Positions 43,228-51,913 of a DNA stretch of 64,000 bases are shown here, piece by piece; within the stretch, counting starts at the first letter, position 1, and the number at the start of each line of letters is the position of its first letter. Source of the stretch: Spartobacteria bacterium. Its GTDB lineage: Bacteria > Verrucomicrobiota > Verrucomicrobiia > Chthoniobacterales > UBA10450. The translations under genes were made by a program, and so were the position numbers. The stretch covers positions 124,001 to 188,000 of the forward strand of contig PNAA01000036.1 in assembly GCA_003169975.1 (NCBI GenBank), given 5' to 3'. Under the pieces are notes generated by a model. That model saw only the letters and a list, made by a program, of their open reading frames with translations. It had not been told where the DNA came from and ran no database searches.

Positions 43228-44018
43228 GCCATTGTAGGGCAAGCGCTCCGCTTGCCGGGGAGAAAGCCTCCTCTCCCGCCGAGGGCCGCGCGCGGCAGGC
43301 GAAGCGCCCGCCCTACAATTCCCGCAGCGAAACGGCGGCCCACCTCGAACTAAAACGCCTCGCCCTCCTCTGGGCGCAGGAAAACGGCTATCCGATCGCC
43401 GCGCTCGAAGTCTCCCTCCCGCAATGCCGTTACCGCGCTGACGTCGCCGCTTACCGGCCGCAAAAAAATGGCGCACTCGGCCACACCGCCGTCTTCGAAT
43501 GTAAACAATCCGCGCCCGACCTGCGGCGTGACGCCTTCCGCAGTCCGCAGACCCTTGCCCGCCTCGAATCGGTCTACCGCCGCCGGCAGATTCTCGAGAA
43601 ACATCTGCGCATCCATTACCCCACCCTGCGCACAGGCGAATCTCTTTTCCCCGAATGGGATGCGCACGATTTCGCCGCGATCGAGCACCGTGGCTACGCC
43701 CGCGTCACGCGTGAGCTATCCGCCTTGCAGAACCAGCTGCGTGACGGAAGGAAATTTGAAAAGCTCAGCCGCTACGCCTGCGTCAATCTTTTTTTCCTCG
43801 TCGCGCCTAACGAACTCCTGCGCGAGCCGGAAGCGCCGTTAGGCTGGGGCCTGCTCGTGGAAAAAGCGGGTGCGCTCACGCTTCAGCGCAAACCCGTCTG
43901 GCACGACAGTCCCGAAACGGTGCGCCTGCGCGTCCTGCAAAAAATCGCCGCCGTCGGCACCCGGCAGACCAATCGCCGGCTGGAGATCGCGCCGGCGCGT
44001 CCCGCGCTGAGGCCCTGA
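43212..44018 (+). CDS. PD-(D/E)XK nuclease-like protein; start in a palindromic element
   Basis: The conserved part begins around 43322 (SETAAHLELKRLALLWAQ). It then shows QCRYRADVAAY and TAVFECKQS, an acidic residue and E-x-K order that fits a restriction-like nuclease fold; the rest is helical. Function is not established. The open frame upstream of the conserved part runs through the palindromic element at 43231-43319 and into the end of hemB. No start codon is seen between the element and the conserved part, so the present start is uncertain: ATG at 43212 inside hemB is one choice. The element may have replaced the original start. Confidence 0.6.
   Translation: MDASLGHCRASAPLAGEKASSPAEGRARQAKRPPYNSRSETAAHLELKRLALLWAQENGYPIAALEVSLPQCRYRADVAAYRPQKNGALGHTAVFECKQSAPDLRRDAFRSPQTLARLESVYRRRQILEKHLRIHYPTLRTGESLFPEWDAHDFAAIEHRGYARVTRELSALQNQLRDGRKFEKLSRYACVNLFFLVAPNELLREPEAPLGWGLLVEKAGALTLQRKPVWHDSPETVRLRVLQKIAAVGTRQTNRRLEIAPARPALRP
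43231..43319. repeat. Palindromic element, family C, between hemB and a nuclease-like gene
   Basis: Perfect 10-base inverted ends ATTGTAGGGC (43231-43240) and GCCCTACAAT (43310-43319). Inside are AAGCGCTCCGCTT and CGGCAGGCGAAGCG. It is translated as part of the downstream frame. Confidence 0.85.
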
Positions 44019-44058
44019 AGGCTTGCCGGCCCAAGGGGCAGGCCGCGATCGGATTGCC

Positions 44059-44085
44059 GTAACACCCACATTTCCAGTGTGTTAC
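44059..44085. promoter_or_regulatory. Inverted repeat GTAACAC...GTGTTAC
   Basis: GTAACAC (44059-44065) and GTGTTAC (44079-44085), perfect 7-base arms with 13 bases between, in the 275-base gap before a small membrane-protein gene. It could be an operator, or a weak hairpin at the end of the upstream gene. Confidence 0.35.
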
Positions 44086-44293
44086 ACTGCCTCCTCTGGA
44101 CGAGCAGCAAATCCGTTTTAGATTATCTGCGAAATGCTATCGATTCATGCGCGGTGGTGCGCGGCCGGTCCCCGGCTTCGCTTCCTCGCGCGTTCTTTTT
44201 GGGCCACCACAGCGGGTGGGCCTGATGGAAACTCGAACGACCCATCACGGGCGTCCGCTCTTTTCGGAATTCCCCATTTCGCAAGGAAAACAA

Positions 44294-44596
44294 ATGAAAC
44301 CCAATCACATAGTTGAATCGGTAAAGTGGTTGTCCCGTTACGACGACCCAAACCGGCGCGGTGGTTCGTTCCCGCGCATCGCGTTTGAATATCAACCCCG
44401 CCAGGGAGGCGGCTCGACTTTTGGCGGCGGCCGCCCCGCGCGCCCGCCGGGATTTACCCGCCTGGCCAACGAAGTCCTGCGCTCCGATGCGAGCCGCACC
44501 TTCCCCGTGGAAACGGCCGTCCTCGGCCTGATCACACTCGTTTCGGCGTGGCCAATCGCGGTCATGATCCAAGAGGTCATTCGGCTGCTGAAGTAA
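44294..44596 (+). CDS. Small membrane-anchored protein
   Basis: 100 residues: a polar N-terminal part with a Gly/Arg/Pro-rich stretch (GGGSTFGGGRPARPP), and one membrane helix near the C-terminus (ETAVLGLITLVSAWPIAVMI). The ATG at 44294 is preceded by AAGGAAAA at good spacing; the longer frame from 44147 has no such site. No family recognised. It is followed by hairpins at 44619-44644 and 44656-44670. Confidence 0.75.
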   Translation: MKPNHIVESVKWLSRYDDPNRRGGSFPRIAFEYQPRQGGGSTFGGGRPARPPGFTRLANEVLRSDASRTFPVETAVLGLITLVSAWPIAVMIQEVIRLLK

Positions 44597-44618
44597 GCTC
44601 TGCGCAATCAATCCGGCT

Positions 44619-44644
44619 CGCTCCGGGGTCACACCCCCGGAGCG
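44619..44644. terminator. Hairpin between convergent genes
   Basis: CGCTCCGGGG (44619-44628) pairs perfectly with CCCCGGAGCG (44635-44644) around six bases. It lies between the small membrane-protein gene and the putA stop. No T-run, so it may be a Rho-dependent or two-way stop, or a palindromic element. Confidence 0.5.
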
Positions 44645-44655
44645 ACGTCGGCTGC

Positions 44656-44670
44656 GGCAGGTCGCCTGCC
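44656..44670. terminator. Short hairpin at the putA 3' end
   Basis: GGCAGG, three-base loop, CCTGCC. It lies two bases from the putA stop and next to the larger hairpin at 44619-44644. Confidence 0.35.
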
Positions 44671-44672
44671 GT

Positions 44673-47600
44673 TCAGCTCCGCGCCGAATTGTTCCCGGCC
44701 GGCGCCGGGCCCGCGCGCCTAACGAGGAACTCATCGCGATGCCGCGGCGTCTCTTCCGGGGCGAAGCCATGGCGCATGATGTTCTCGGTCACGACCCGCG
44801 GAATGAGGAATTGCAGCAGGTAATCGCGCCCGCCCGCTTTCGTCCCGCCGCCGCTCATCTTGAAACCGCCAAAGGGATGACGGCCGACCACCGCCCCCGT
44901 GCAGGAACGATTGATGTAGACGTTGCCGGCTTCCAACTCCGCTTTCACCCGCTCGATGTTGGCCGGGCTGCGCGAGAAAAAGCCTGCGGTCAACGCGTAG
45001 TCGGTGCTATTCGCGACCGCAATGGCTTCATCCAGGTCGCGCACTTTGATCACGGCCAGGACCGGACCGAAAATTTCCTCGCGCGCGATCCGGGCGGTCG
45101 GTTTCACGTCGGTGAAAATGGTCGGCGGGATGAAGTAGCCATCGTTAGGCACATTCTTCGCCTGGTAGGCCAGCGTCGCCTCTTTCTTGCCTACCTCGAT
45201 CATCTCGAGGATCCGTTTATAGGCTCTCTCGTCGACCACCGGACCGACGGTGACACCTGGTTCTTCGGGATTTCCGACGCGCAAACTCGCCGCCGCGGCC
45301 AGCAGGCGCTCGATTACCCGATCGTAGTTTTCTTCGAGCACGATGAGCCGGGAGAGCGCGGAACATTTCTGACCCTGGTAACCGAAGGCGGAATAAATCG
45401 AGTCGACGATGGTCTCGTCGAGGTCGGCGTCGGAATCGACGATGATGGCGTTCTTGCCGCCCATCTCGCAGACGACGCGCTTAAGTTCGCGCTGGCCGGG
45501 CAATGTCCTGCCAGCTGATTCCCAAATGCGCAGGCCGACTTCGCGCGAGCCGGTAAACGCGATCATCACGACCGCAGGATGATCGACCAGATGCTGCCCG
45601 ACGACGGAGCCGTGGCCCGGCAGATAATTGAGCACGCCCGGCGGCACGCCCGCTTCCTCGAACATCTCCATCAACAGCGCACCGGTGACGGACGAGGGCT
45701 CCGCCGGCTTCATGATGACCGTGTTGCCAGTCACAATCGCCGCCGAGACCATGCCGGTGAGGATGGCGATCGGGAAATTCCACGGCGCAATCACGAGCGC
45801 GACGCCGCGCGGCCAGTAATGCTGGTAGCTTTCTTCGCCGAGCACGTGCTGCGTGAGTTTCGGCCGGCCCATGCTGCGCATTTGCTGGGCGTAGAAAAGG
45901 CAAAAATCCATCGCCTCGCGAATGTCGCCATCGGCTTCCTCCCAAGCCTTGCCGACTTCGTAAACTTCCACGGCCGCAAGCTCCAAACGACGCCGTCCCA
46001 TGATGGCCGCGACGCGCTCGAGCAATTGCGCCCGGTGCTCGATCGACATGCGGCACCAATGTTCAAACGCTGCGGAGGCTGCCTTGACCGCGCGCTCCGC
46101 CTCGGGAATTCCCGCCTCCGCAACCTCGCCCACGATCTCGTTAGGCGCGCTCGGATTGAGCGATGGCATCCACTTTCCGGTCGTGACCTTCTCGCCGCCG
46201 ATTACGAGCGGATACTTTTTGCCAAACTGGCCGCGCGCCGCGCGCAACGCCGTTTTCATCTGCTCCTGCATCTGGCGGTGGACAAAATTGGCGGCTGGGG
46301 CGTTCTCGTAGGCGGCGCCATCGGCAGATTGTTCTTGGTTCGGCGGCATTTTGGTTGGCTTTTCGGTTGTGATCAGTTCGTTCGGGTCACGCAGTAACTG
46401 CGCGGCGGACTGGTTGTCGGAAAATTTCGCCCGCAGAAAACCTTCGTTCGAAGTATTCTCGAGCAATCGCCTAACGAGATACGACATTCCGGGGAGCAGC
46501 TCGCCGACCGGCGAATATTCCCGCACCCGATAGCCCATCTCGACCAGCGCGCGCTTGATCGGCCCCGCCATTCCATAAAGCAGCTGAAATTCAAAACGGC
46601 TCTGGTCGATCCCGATCTCTTCCGCGCAGGCCATCGCGTGCGCGATGCTGCGCACGTTGTGCGAGCCGAAAGCCGCGGTCACGATCGATTCGTTCTCGAG
46701 CAGAATGCGGGTGCAAGTCTCGAAACTGGCGTCGCTTTCCGGCTTTTGCAGAAACACCGGGCAGACCCAACCGTTCTGTTGTGCGACGATCTTTTCGTAA
46801 TCCCAATAGGCGCCTTTCACCAGGCGAACGGCGAAGCGCGTCCCGCGCCGGCGTCCCCACTCGATCAAGTCACGCAGATCACGCTCCCCGTCGCGCAGAT
46901 AGGCTTGGACGACGATCCCGACGTGCGGCCAATCCGCGAACTCCGGCTCGATGAAGAGCTGCTTGAAGAGGTCGAGCGTGCCGTTCTTCTGCGCGTAGCT
47001 TTCCATGTCGAAATTGACAAACGCGCCCACTTCCTTCGCGCGGCGCAGGATCGGCCGCAGCTTCGGCGCGAGATGCGCGATCGCTTCCTCCGGCGCCGCC
47101 GGGTCCATCTGGGAATAGAAAGCCGAGATCTTGAGCGAGAGATTGACCACCGGAAAGAGCTCGGCGTTTTTGCCGAGCGAATCCGTCCAGCCGCGCGTCT
47201 CCCGCGAAAGCGTCTCGAGCAACTCCATCGCACGCGCCGCGTACTCGTCCGCTTCCGTTTCGCTGACGACCGCTTCGCCTAACAAGTCGACGGTGAAGCC
47301 GATCTTTTCTTTCCGCTTGCGGCGGAGCGTCTTCATCACGTCGGCGCCGTCCTTCCCGGCGATGAACTGCCGCGCCATCCCGGAGACGTTGCGGCGCAGG
47401 ACGAAAGCGGTCAGCCAGGGAAAAATACCGGCCGCGCGCAGACCGGTCTGGAGCAGCGGGACGACGCCCTCCATCCCATGAAAATATTCGCGCAGATGGA
47501 CCACGATGTCGCTCGAGCGCCGGAGCGACGCGAGCACGTCGACGAAGCGAAACATCTGCACCTTGAAGGTCTCGTCGCGCATCGAGAAGGCCATCATCTT

Positions 47601-47702
47601 TTGATAAAAGCCTGCTTTGCTGAAGATCGATTCGGGATGCTGGTCGACCAGTTCGAAAATTTGTTGACCGCGACGTTCGGTGGCGGTTTGCAGGGCGCTC
47701 AT
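44673..47702 (-). CDS. putA: Bifunctional proline dehydrogenase / glutamate-semialdehyde dehydrogenase
   Basis: Oxidises proline to glutamate in two steps. 1009 residues. The proline dehydrogenase barrel (about 90-430) contains FVNFDMESYAQKNG, RLVKGAYWDYEK, SHNVRSIAHAMA and QLLYGMA. The aldehyde dehydrogenase part (about 500-990) contains NFPIAILTGM, VCEMGGKNA with the catalytic Glu, and GQKCSALSR with the catalytic Cys. It lacks the N-terminal ribbon-helix-helix domain that makes enterobacterial PutA a repressor. ATG at 47702 (MSALQTATERRG) is preferred because the frame upstream runs through a palindromic element. Confidence 0.95.
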   Translation of the reverse strand: MSALQTATERRGQQIFELVDQHPESIFSKAGFYQKMMAFSMRDETFKVQMFRFVDVLASLRRSSDIVVHLREYFHGMEGVVPLLQTGLRAAGIFPWLTAFVLRRNVSGMARQFIAGKDGADVMKTLRRKRKEKIGFTVDLLGEAVVSETEADEYAARAMELLETLSRETRGWTDSLGKNAELFPVVNLSLKISAFYSQMDPAAPEEAIAHLAPKLRPILRRAKEVGAFVNFDMESYAQKNGTLDLFKQLFIEPEFADWPHVGIVVQAYLRDGERDLRDLIEWGRRRGTRFAVRLVKGAYWDYEKIVAQQNGWVCPVFLQKPESDASFETCTRILLENESIVTAAFGSHNVRSIAHAMACAEEIGIDQSRFEFQLLYGMAGPIKRALVEMGYRVREYSPVGELLPGMSYLVRRLLENTSNEGFLRAKFSDNQSAAQLLRDPNELITTEKPTKMPPNQEQSADGAAYENAPAANFVHRQMQEQMKTALRAARGQFGKKYPLVIGGEKVTTGKWMPSLNPSAPNEIVGEVAEAGIPEAERAVKAASAAFEHWCRMSIEHRAQLLERVAAIMGRRRLELAAVEVYEVGKAWEEADGDIREAMDFCLFYAQQMRSMGRPKLTQHVLGEESYQHYWPRGVALVIAPWNFPIAILTGMVSAAIVTGNTVIMKPAEPSSVTGALLMEMFEEAGVPPGVLNYLPGHGSVVGQHLVDHPAVVMIAFTGSREVGLRIWESAGRTLPGQRELKRVVCEMGGKNAIIVDSDADLDETIVDSIYSAFGYQGQKCSALSRLIVLEENYDRVIERLLAAAASLRVGNPEEPGVTVGPVVDERAYKRILEMIEVGKKEATLAYQAKNVPNDGYFIPPTIFTDVKPTARIAREEIFGPVLAVIKVRDLDEAIAVANSTDYALTAGFFSRSPANIERVKAELEAGNVYINRSCTGAVVGRHPFGGFKMSGGGTKAGGRDYLLQFLIPRVVTENIMRHGFAPEETPRHRDEFLVRRAGPAPAGNNSARS

Positions 47703-47740
47703 GGGGCGAGGATAAAGCGGCCCGCGCCTTTCGGCAAAGC

Positions 47741-47824
47741 TGCAGACGCTTCCCACCGGGAAGCGCGGGATGAGACCCGATCGGAGAACTGCTCCCGCGT
47801 TTTCGCCTAGAGAAACGTCTACAA
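47741..47824. repeat. Palindromic element, family A, upstream of putA
   Basis: Left end TGCAGACGCTTCCC, with CACCGGGAAGCGCGGG after it; right end AGAAACGTCTACAA. It fills most of the 185-base gap between putA and a divergent micro-protein gene and would sit in the putA 5' leader. Confidence 0.65.
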
Positions 47825-47887
47825 TCCCGCGACGGCGCACGATCAATCCCGCGATCTCTTCCGAATATGATGTGAAACAATTTTACC

Positions 47888-48004
47888 ATGAAACTTCCTC
47901 AACGAATCAAGGAAGCCGGCGGGGCCGGATACATTCTACTTTGGTTGCTGGGCGTTCCCATTCCGGTTTTGTTCGTCATCTTCTTGCTGCGTGGTTGCAG
48001 CTAG
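47888..48004 (+). CDS. 38-residue membrane micro-protein
   Basis: Thirty-nine codons including the stop. The product begins MKLPQRIKEAGGAGYILLW and continues LLGVPIPVLFVIFLLRGCS: a short amphipathic N-terminus, then one hydrophobic helix with the motif LLGVPIPVL and a terminal RGC. Short proteins of this pattern recur in many bacteria next to unrelated genes; function unknown. There is no strong ribosome-binding site. It lies between putA (divergent) and threonine aldolase (same strand, 123 bases downstream). Confidence 0.65.
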   Translation: MKLPQRIKEAGGAGYILLWLLGVPIPVLFVIFLLRGCS

Positions 48005-48127
48005 CTAGGCATGAAAGAGGTGAGTTGCCTGGCCGGGAGTTCCGACCTCGCGATCGGCTCCCGGTCAGGTTCCGGTTTTCGTTAGGCGATTTGCCGCCGC
48101 GCGCAATGTCAGCTAGGAATGTTCCCA

Positions 48128-49168
48128 ATGCCGACGAGGCTCCGCCATCAATTTGCCAGCGACAATACGGCCGCCATTTGCCCGGAAGCCTGGGCCGCCC
48201 TCGCCGAGGCCAATCAGGATGGAGCGGCTTCCTACGGCGAGGATCGGTGGACCGCGCGCGTCTGCGATCAGGTACGCGAGATTTTCGAGACCGACTGCGA
48301 GACGTTCCTGGTCTTCAACGGCACGGCGGCCAACGCGCTCGCGCTGGCCCATCTTTGCCAGCCGTTTCACAGCGTTCTTTGCCATGAGCGCGCCCACATC
48401 GAAACGGATGAATGCGGCGCGCCGGAGTTTTTTTCCGGCGGCGCCAAGCTGCTGCGCGTCGGCGGGAAGAACTGGAAGCTCGACCTCGAAGATGCCGAGA
48501 CGGTCATGGCCCAGCATCGCGATGTGCACTCGACCAAAGTCCGCGCCCTCAGCCTCACTCAGGCGACCGAGGGGGGCACGGTTTACGTTCCGGAGGAGCT
48601 GGACGCGATCGCCGATTTTGCCGCCAAACATTCTCTCGCCGTGCACATGGATGGCGCGCGTTTTGCCAACGCGGTGGCCTCGTTAGGCTGCACCCCGAAG
48701 GAAATCACCTGGCAACGCGGTATGAATGTCCTCTCCTTCGGCGGAACGAAAAACGGCGTCGCGGCCGGCGAGCTGGTTGTGTTCTTCGATCGCGCGCTCG
48801 CGCGGGAGTTCGATTACCGGGCCAAGCAGGGTGCGCAGCTCGCCTCGAAGATGCGCTTCCTCGCCGCCCCGTGGACTGGTCTCCTCGCCAATGAAGTCTG
48901 GCTTAAAAACGCGCGCCACGCCAACGAGATGGCGCGTCTGCTGGAGGCGAGGTTGCGCGCGGCGGGCCTGACGCAACTGGCCTTCCCCCGCGAAGCGAGC
49001 GCCCTTTTCGTTCATCTGCCTAACGAGATCGCTGACCGGATGCAGGCCCGGGGGTGGCGCTTCCTTAAATTCATCGAGCCCGATGTTTACCGACTGATGT
49101 GTTCCTGGTCCGTGAGGAAAGAGGACATCGAGGAATTCGTCGCCGACTTCCGGCAGGCGCGCGCATGA
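48128..49168 (+). CDS. ltaE: Low-specificity L-threonine aldolase
   Basis: PLP-dependent cleavage of L-threonine or allo-threonine to glycine and acetaldehyde. 346 residues. Motifs: FASDNTAAICPEAWAAL at the start, YGEDRWT, FNGTAANALAL, HMDGARFANA, and NVLSFGGTKNGV with the PLP lysine. ATG at 48128 follows AGGA at 9 bases; an ATG three codons earlier is also in frame. Its TGA overlaps the ATG of the helicase gene (ATGA). Two dispersed octamers lie inside (48680 as SLG codons, 49019 as PNE codons). Confidence 0.93.
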   Translation: MPTRLRHQFASDNTAAICPEAWAALAEANQDGAASYGEDRWTARVCDQVREIFETDCETFLVFNGTAANALALAHLCQPFHSVLCHERAHIETDECGAPEFFSGGAKLLRVGGKNWKLDLEDAETVMAQHRDVHSTKVRALSLTQATEGGTVYVPEELDAIADFAAKHSLAVHMDGARFANAVASLGCTPKEITWQRGMNVLSFGGTKNGVAAGELVVFFDRALAREFDYRAKQGAQLASKMRFLAAPWTGLLANEVWLKNARHANEMARLLEARLRAAGLTQLAFPREASALFVHLPNEIADRMQARGWRFLKFIEPDVYRLMCSWSVRKEDIEEFVADFRQARA

Positions 49169-51840
49169 CGCCGCGAGAGCTGCCGATCTACGAGCTCGCA
49201 GACGAGATCGTCAAGTCGCTCTCCGCGCGGCCGCGTTTGATCCTGCAGGCGCCGACCGGTTCCGGAAAATCAACCCAGGTGCCGCAGATCCTTCTCGATC
49301 GCGGCCTGCTCGGCACGGGCGAAGTCGTCATCCTGCAGCCGCGCCGGCTCGCCACGCGCATGCTCGCCAGCCGGGTCGCATTCGAACGCAACGGACGGCT
49401 CGGCGACGAGGTGGGGTACCAGATTCGCTTCGAAAAAGTCGCGTCAAAAAATACCCGGATTCGTTTTGTCACCGAGGGAATTCTCCTGCGACAATTGTTG
49501 CAGGACCCGGAATTGCGCGACATCGCGGCAATTCTCTTCGACGAATTCCACGAGCGCCATCTTTACGGCGACATCACCCTCGCGCGCGCGCTCTATCTTC
49601 AGGAAACGAAGCGACCCGAGCTCAAGCTCGTCGTCATGTCCGCGACCTTGGAGTCGGACAAGCTCGAGAAATACCTCGCGCCCTGTCCCGTCCTGACCTC
49701 GAGCGGGCGCGCGCATCCGGTGCGGGTCGAATACCTAACGAAACCGGTGCGCGGCGAAAATTACTCGGTCTGGGATCTGGCCGCCGATGAGTTCACGCGC
49801 CTTGCGGCGCAGACGGAAGGTGACGTCCTCATCTTCATGCCGGGGAAGTACGAAATCACGCGCACGATCTCGGCCATCCGCGCCTCGCGAGTGAGCGATC
49901 GGTTTGTCGCCCTGCCGCTCCACAGCGAGTTGCCGCCGACCGAGCAGGACGCGGCGCTGAACCAATACGAGAAACGCAAGGTGATCGTCGCGACGAACGT
50001 CGCGGAAACTTCCCTCACGATCGACGGCGTGCGCGTGGTGATCGACAGCGGCCTCGCACGGATCGCGCGTTTCGATCCGCGCCGCGGGATCAACACTCTC
50101 TTCATCAAGAAAATCAGCCGCGCGTCGTCCGAGCAACGCGCCGGTCGCGCCGGGCGCACCGCGCCTGGGCATTGCCTGCGGCTCTGGACCGAGAGCGAAC
50201 ATCTCGAGCGCGCACCTCAGGAACTTCCCGAAGTGAAGCGGCTCGATCTCGCCGAGGTCGTCCTGACCTTGAAGGCGAGCGGGATTGAAGACGTTGTCGG
50301 TTTTCGCTGGCTCGAAGCACCCGACCCGAAGGCGCTGGAAAACGCGGAACAGTTGTTGACCGATCTGGGTGCCCTGTCGGGTAGCGCACGCGTCTCGCGT
50401 GCTGGTTGCGGCGTTCCGCCGCAACGAACTTCTCCCGTAAAACCCACGCCGGATAAGATCGCAGACGCACCGAAAGTTCGCGACGGCGAGACGCCGTCGC
50501 CAGCACACGAGACATGTGCGCTACCCGGGATAACCGCCCTCGGCCAGCGCATGCTCGCCTTTCCGGTCCACCCGCGTTATGCGCGCATGCTCCTCGCCGC
50601 GCAGAAGCAGGGTTGCGTGCGCGGCGTCGCGCTCATCGCCGCGCTCACTCAGGGCCGCAACCTGCTGCGCCGCGCCGAAGGTAAACAGATGCGCGGCGAG
50701 CGCGACGATTTTTTCGGCGGCGAGGATGAATCCGATCTCTTTATTTTGCTCCGGGCCTTTCGCTTTGCGGAAAAGAACCACTTCGATCCGCGCCGTTGCG
50801 ACCGCCTCGGAGTGCACGGCGGCGCGGCGCGCGAAGCAGCGCAACTTTGGGAGCAGTTTCTCTCCATCGCGCGCGCCGAGGGCCTCGATGTCGCGGAGCG
50901 CGAAGCCGAGCCCGGCGCGATCGCGCGCTGCGTCCTCGCCGGATTTCCCGATCAGGTCGCGGTGCGGCTCGACGAAGGAACGCTGCGCTGCGCGCTGGTG
51001 CACAATCGACGCGGCGTGCTGGCCCGCGAAAGCGTCGTCCATCGTGCCCGCCTTTTGACCGCCTCGGAGATTCGCGAGATCGAGTCGAGCGACGGCGAGC
51101 GCCAAGTGTTGTTAACTCTCGCGACTGCGATCAAGGAAGAGTGGCTGCGCGAATTTTTTCCGGAAGCCGTCCGGGAAAAAACGGAGGTCACCTACGATCC
51201 GTCGCTCCGCCGCGTGGTGGGGCGGACTGTCACCCTCTTTCACGACCTCGTCCTAGCGGAAAAGAAATCGGAACGCGTCCCCAGCGCAGAGGCCGCGGCG
51301 CTTCTGGCGCGCGAAGCGATCGCTGGAAATTGTCCGCTCAAGAATTGGGACCACGCGGTCGAGCAATGGATCGTGCGGCTCAATTTCGCGGTCGCGGCGT
51401 TCCCCGAGCTCGAGCTGCCGCCGATTGGCGAAGCGGACCGCGCGTTGTTGATCGAGCAGGTCTGCCAGGGCGCGACGAGCTACAAGGAGATCAAGGATCG
51501 CCCCGTCGCGCCGGTCCTGAAGACGTGGCTGAGCGCGGGGCAGCAGCGCGCACTCGACCAACTCGCGCCGGAACGGATCAAGTTGCCTAACGAACGTAAC
51601 GCGAAGATCACCTACGGCGCGAGCCACGCGCCGACGATCGCGGCCCGCATCCAGGACCTCTACGGAGTGGAGAACGGCCTGACGATCGGGCAGGGCCGGG
51701 TGACGTTGCGGATCGAGGTGCTGGCGCCGAATCATCGCCCGATCCAGATCACCGACGATCTCGTCACCTTCTGGCGCGAAAGTTATCCGAAGATCAAGCA
51801 GGAGCTGCAGCGCAAATATCCGAAGCACCAGTGGCGCTGA
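49165..51840 (+). CDS. hrpB: ATP-dependent RNA helicase HrpB, with an inserted palindromic element
   Basis: DEAH-family RNA helicase of 891 residues. Motif I APTGSGKST (about 30), motif II FDEFHERH, motif III MSAT, motif VI EQRAGRAGRT; then the HA2 and HrpB-specific C-terminal domains ending KHQWR. Between residues about 405 and 454 lies an extra stretch (SGSARVSRAGCGVPP through HETCALPG) that comes from a palindromic element and is not part of the family. It falls just before the conserved ITALGQRMLAFPVHPR block. The reading frame stays open. Coupled to ltaE by ATGA. A second element follows the stop at once. Confidence 0.93.
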   Translation: MTPRELPIYELADEIVKSLSARPRLILQAPTGSGKSTQVPQILLDRGLLGTGEVVILQPRRLATRMLASRVAFERNGRLGDEVGYQIRFEKVASKNTRIRFVTEGILLRQLLQDPELRDIAAILFDEFHERHLYGDITLARALYLQETKRPELKLVVMSATLESDKLEKYLAPCPVLTSSGRAHPVRVEYLTKPVRGENYSVWDLAADEFTRLAAQTEGDVLIFMPGKYEITRTISAIRASRVSDRFVALPLHSELPPTEQDAALNQYEKRKVIVATNVAETSLTIDGVRVVIDSGLARIARFDPRRGINTLFIKKISRASSEQRAGRAGRTAPGHCLRLWTESEHLERAPQELPEVKRLDLAEVVLTLKASGIEDVVGFRWLEAPDPKALENAEQLLTDLGALSGSARVSRAGCGVPPQRTSPVKPTPDKIADAPKVRDGETPSPAHETCALPGITALGQRMLAFPVHPRYARMLLAAQKQGCVRGVALIAALTQGRNLLRRAEGKQMRGERDDFFGGEDESDLFILLRAFRFAEKNHFDPRRCDRLGVHGGAAREAAQLWEQFLSIARAEGLDVAEREAEPGAIARCVLAGFPDQVAVRLDEGTLRCALVHNRRGVLARESVVHRARLLTASEIREIESSDGERQVLLTLATAIKEEWLREFFPEAVREKTEVTYDPSLRRVVGRTVTLFHDLVLAEKKSERVPSAEAAALLAREAIAGNCPLKNWDHAVEQWIVRLNFAVAAFPELELPPIGEADRALLIEQVCQGATSYKEIKDRPVAPVLKTWLSAGQQRALDQLAPERIKLPNERNAKITYGASHAPTIAARIQDLYGVENGLTIGQGRVTLRIEVLAPNHRPIQITDDLVTFWRESYPKIKQELQRKYPKHQWR
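50380..50525. repeat. Palindromic element inside hrpB (family F)
   Basis: Ends GGTAGCGCACGCGTCTCGCG and CATGTGCGCTACC with CCAGCACACGAGA before it: imperfect inverted ends. An inner arm GGTTGCGGCGTTCCGCC is partly mirrored by CGACGGCGAGACGCCGTCGC. Fully translated in the helicase frame. Confidence 0.85.
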
Positions 51841-51913
51841 TTGTAGCCGGGATCACCGATCCCGGTTCGCCACCAACCGACTTTTGAGCCGGGATCACCG
51901 ATCCCAGCTACAA
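51841..51913. repeat. Palindromic element, family B, filling the gap after hrpB
   Basis: TTGTAGCCGGGATCACCGAT, then CCCGGTTCG; on the other side GAGCCGGGATCACCGATCCC and AGCTACAA. It starts on the base after the hrpB stop and ends on the base before the stop of the opposing frameshifted gene. A related copy is at 55603-55715. Confidence 0.85.

Noticed and set aside
39917-43319. Composite transposon bounded by the two family C elements
   Set aside because: The elements are short palindromes with no transposase, and the genes between (fahA side, AI-2E permease, hemB) are ordinary chromosomal genes.
50380-50525. Intein or extra domain in HrpB
   Set aside because: No splicing motifs; the DNA has inverted ends and the amino acids are low in structure. 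A palindromic element explains it.
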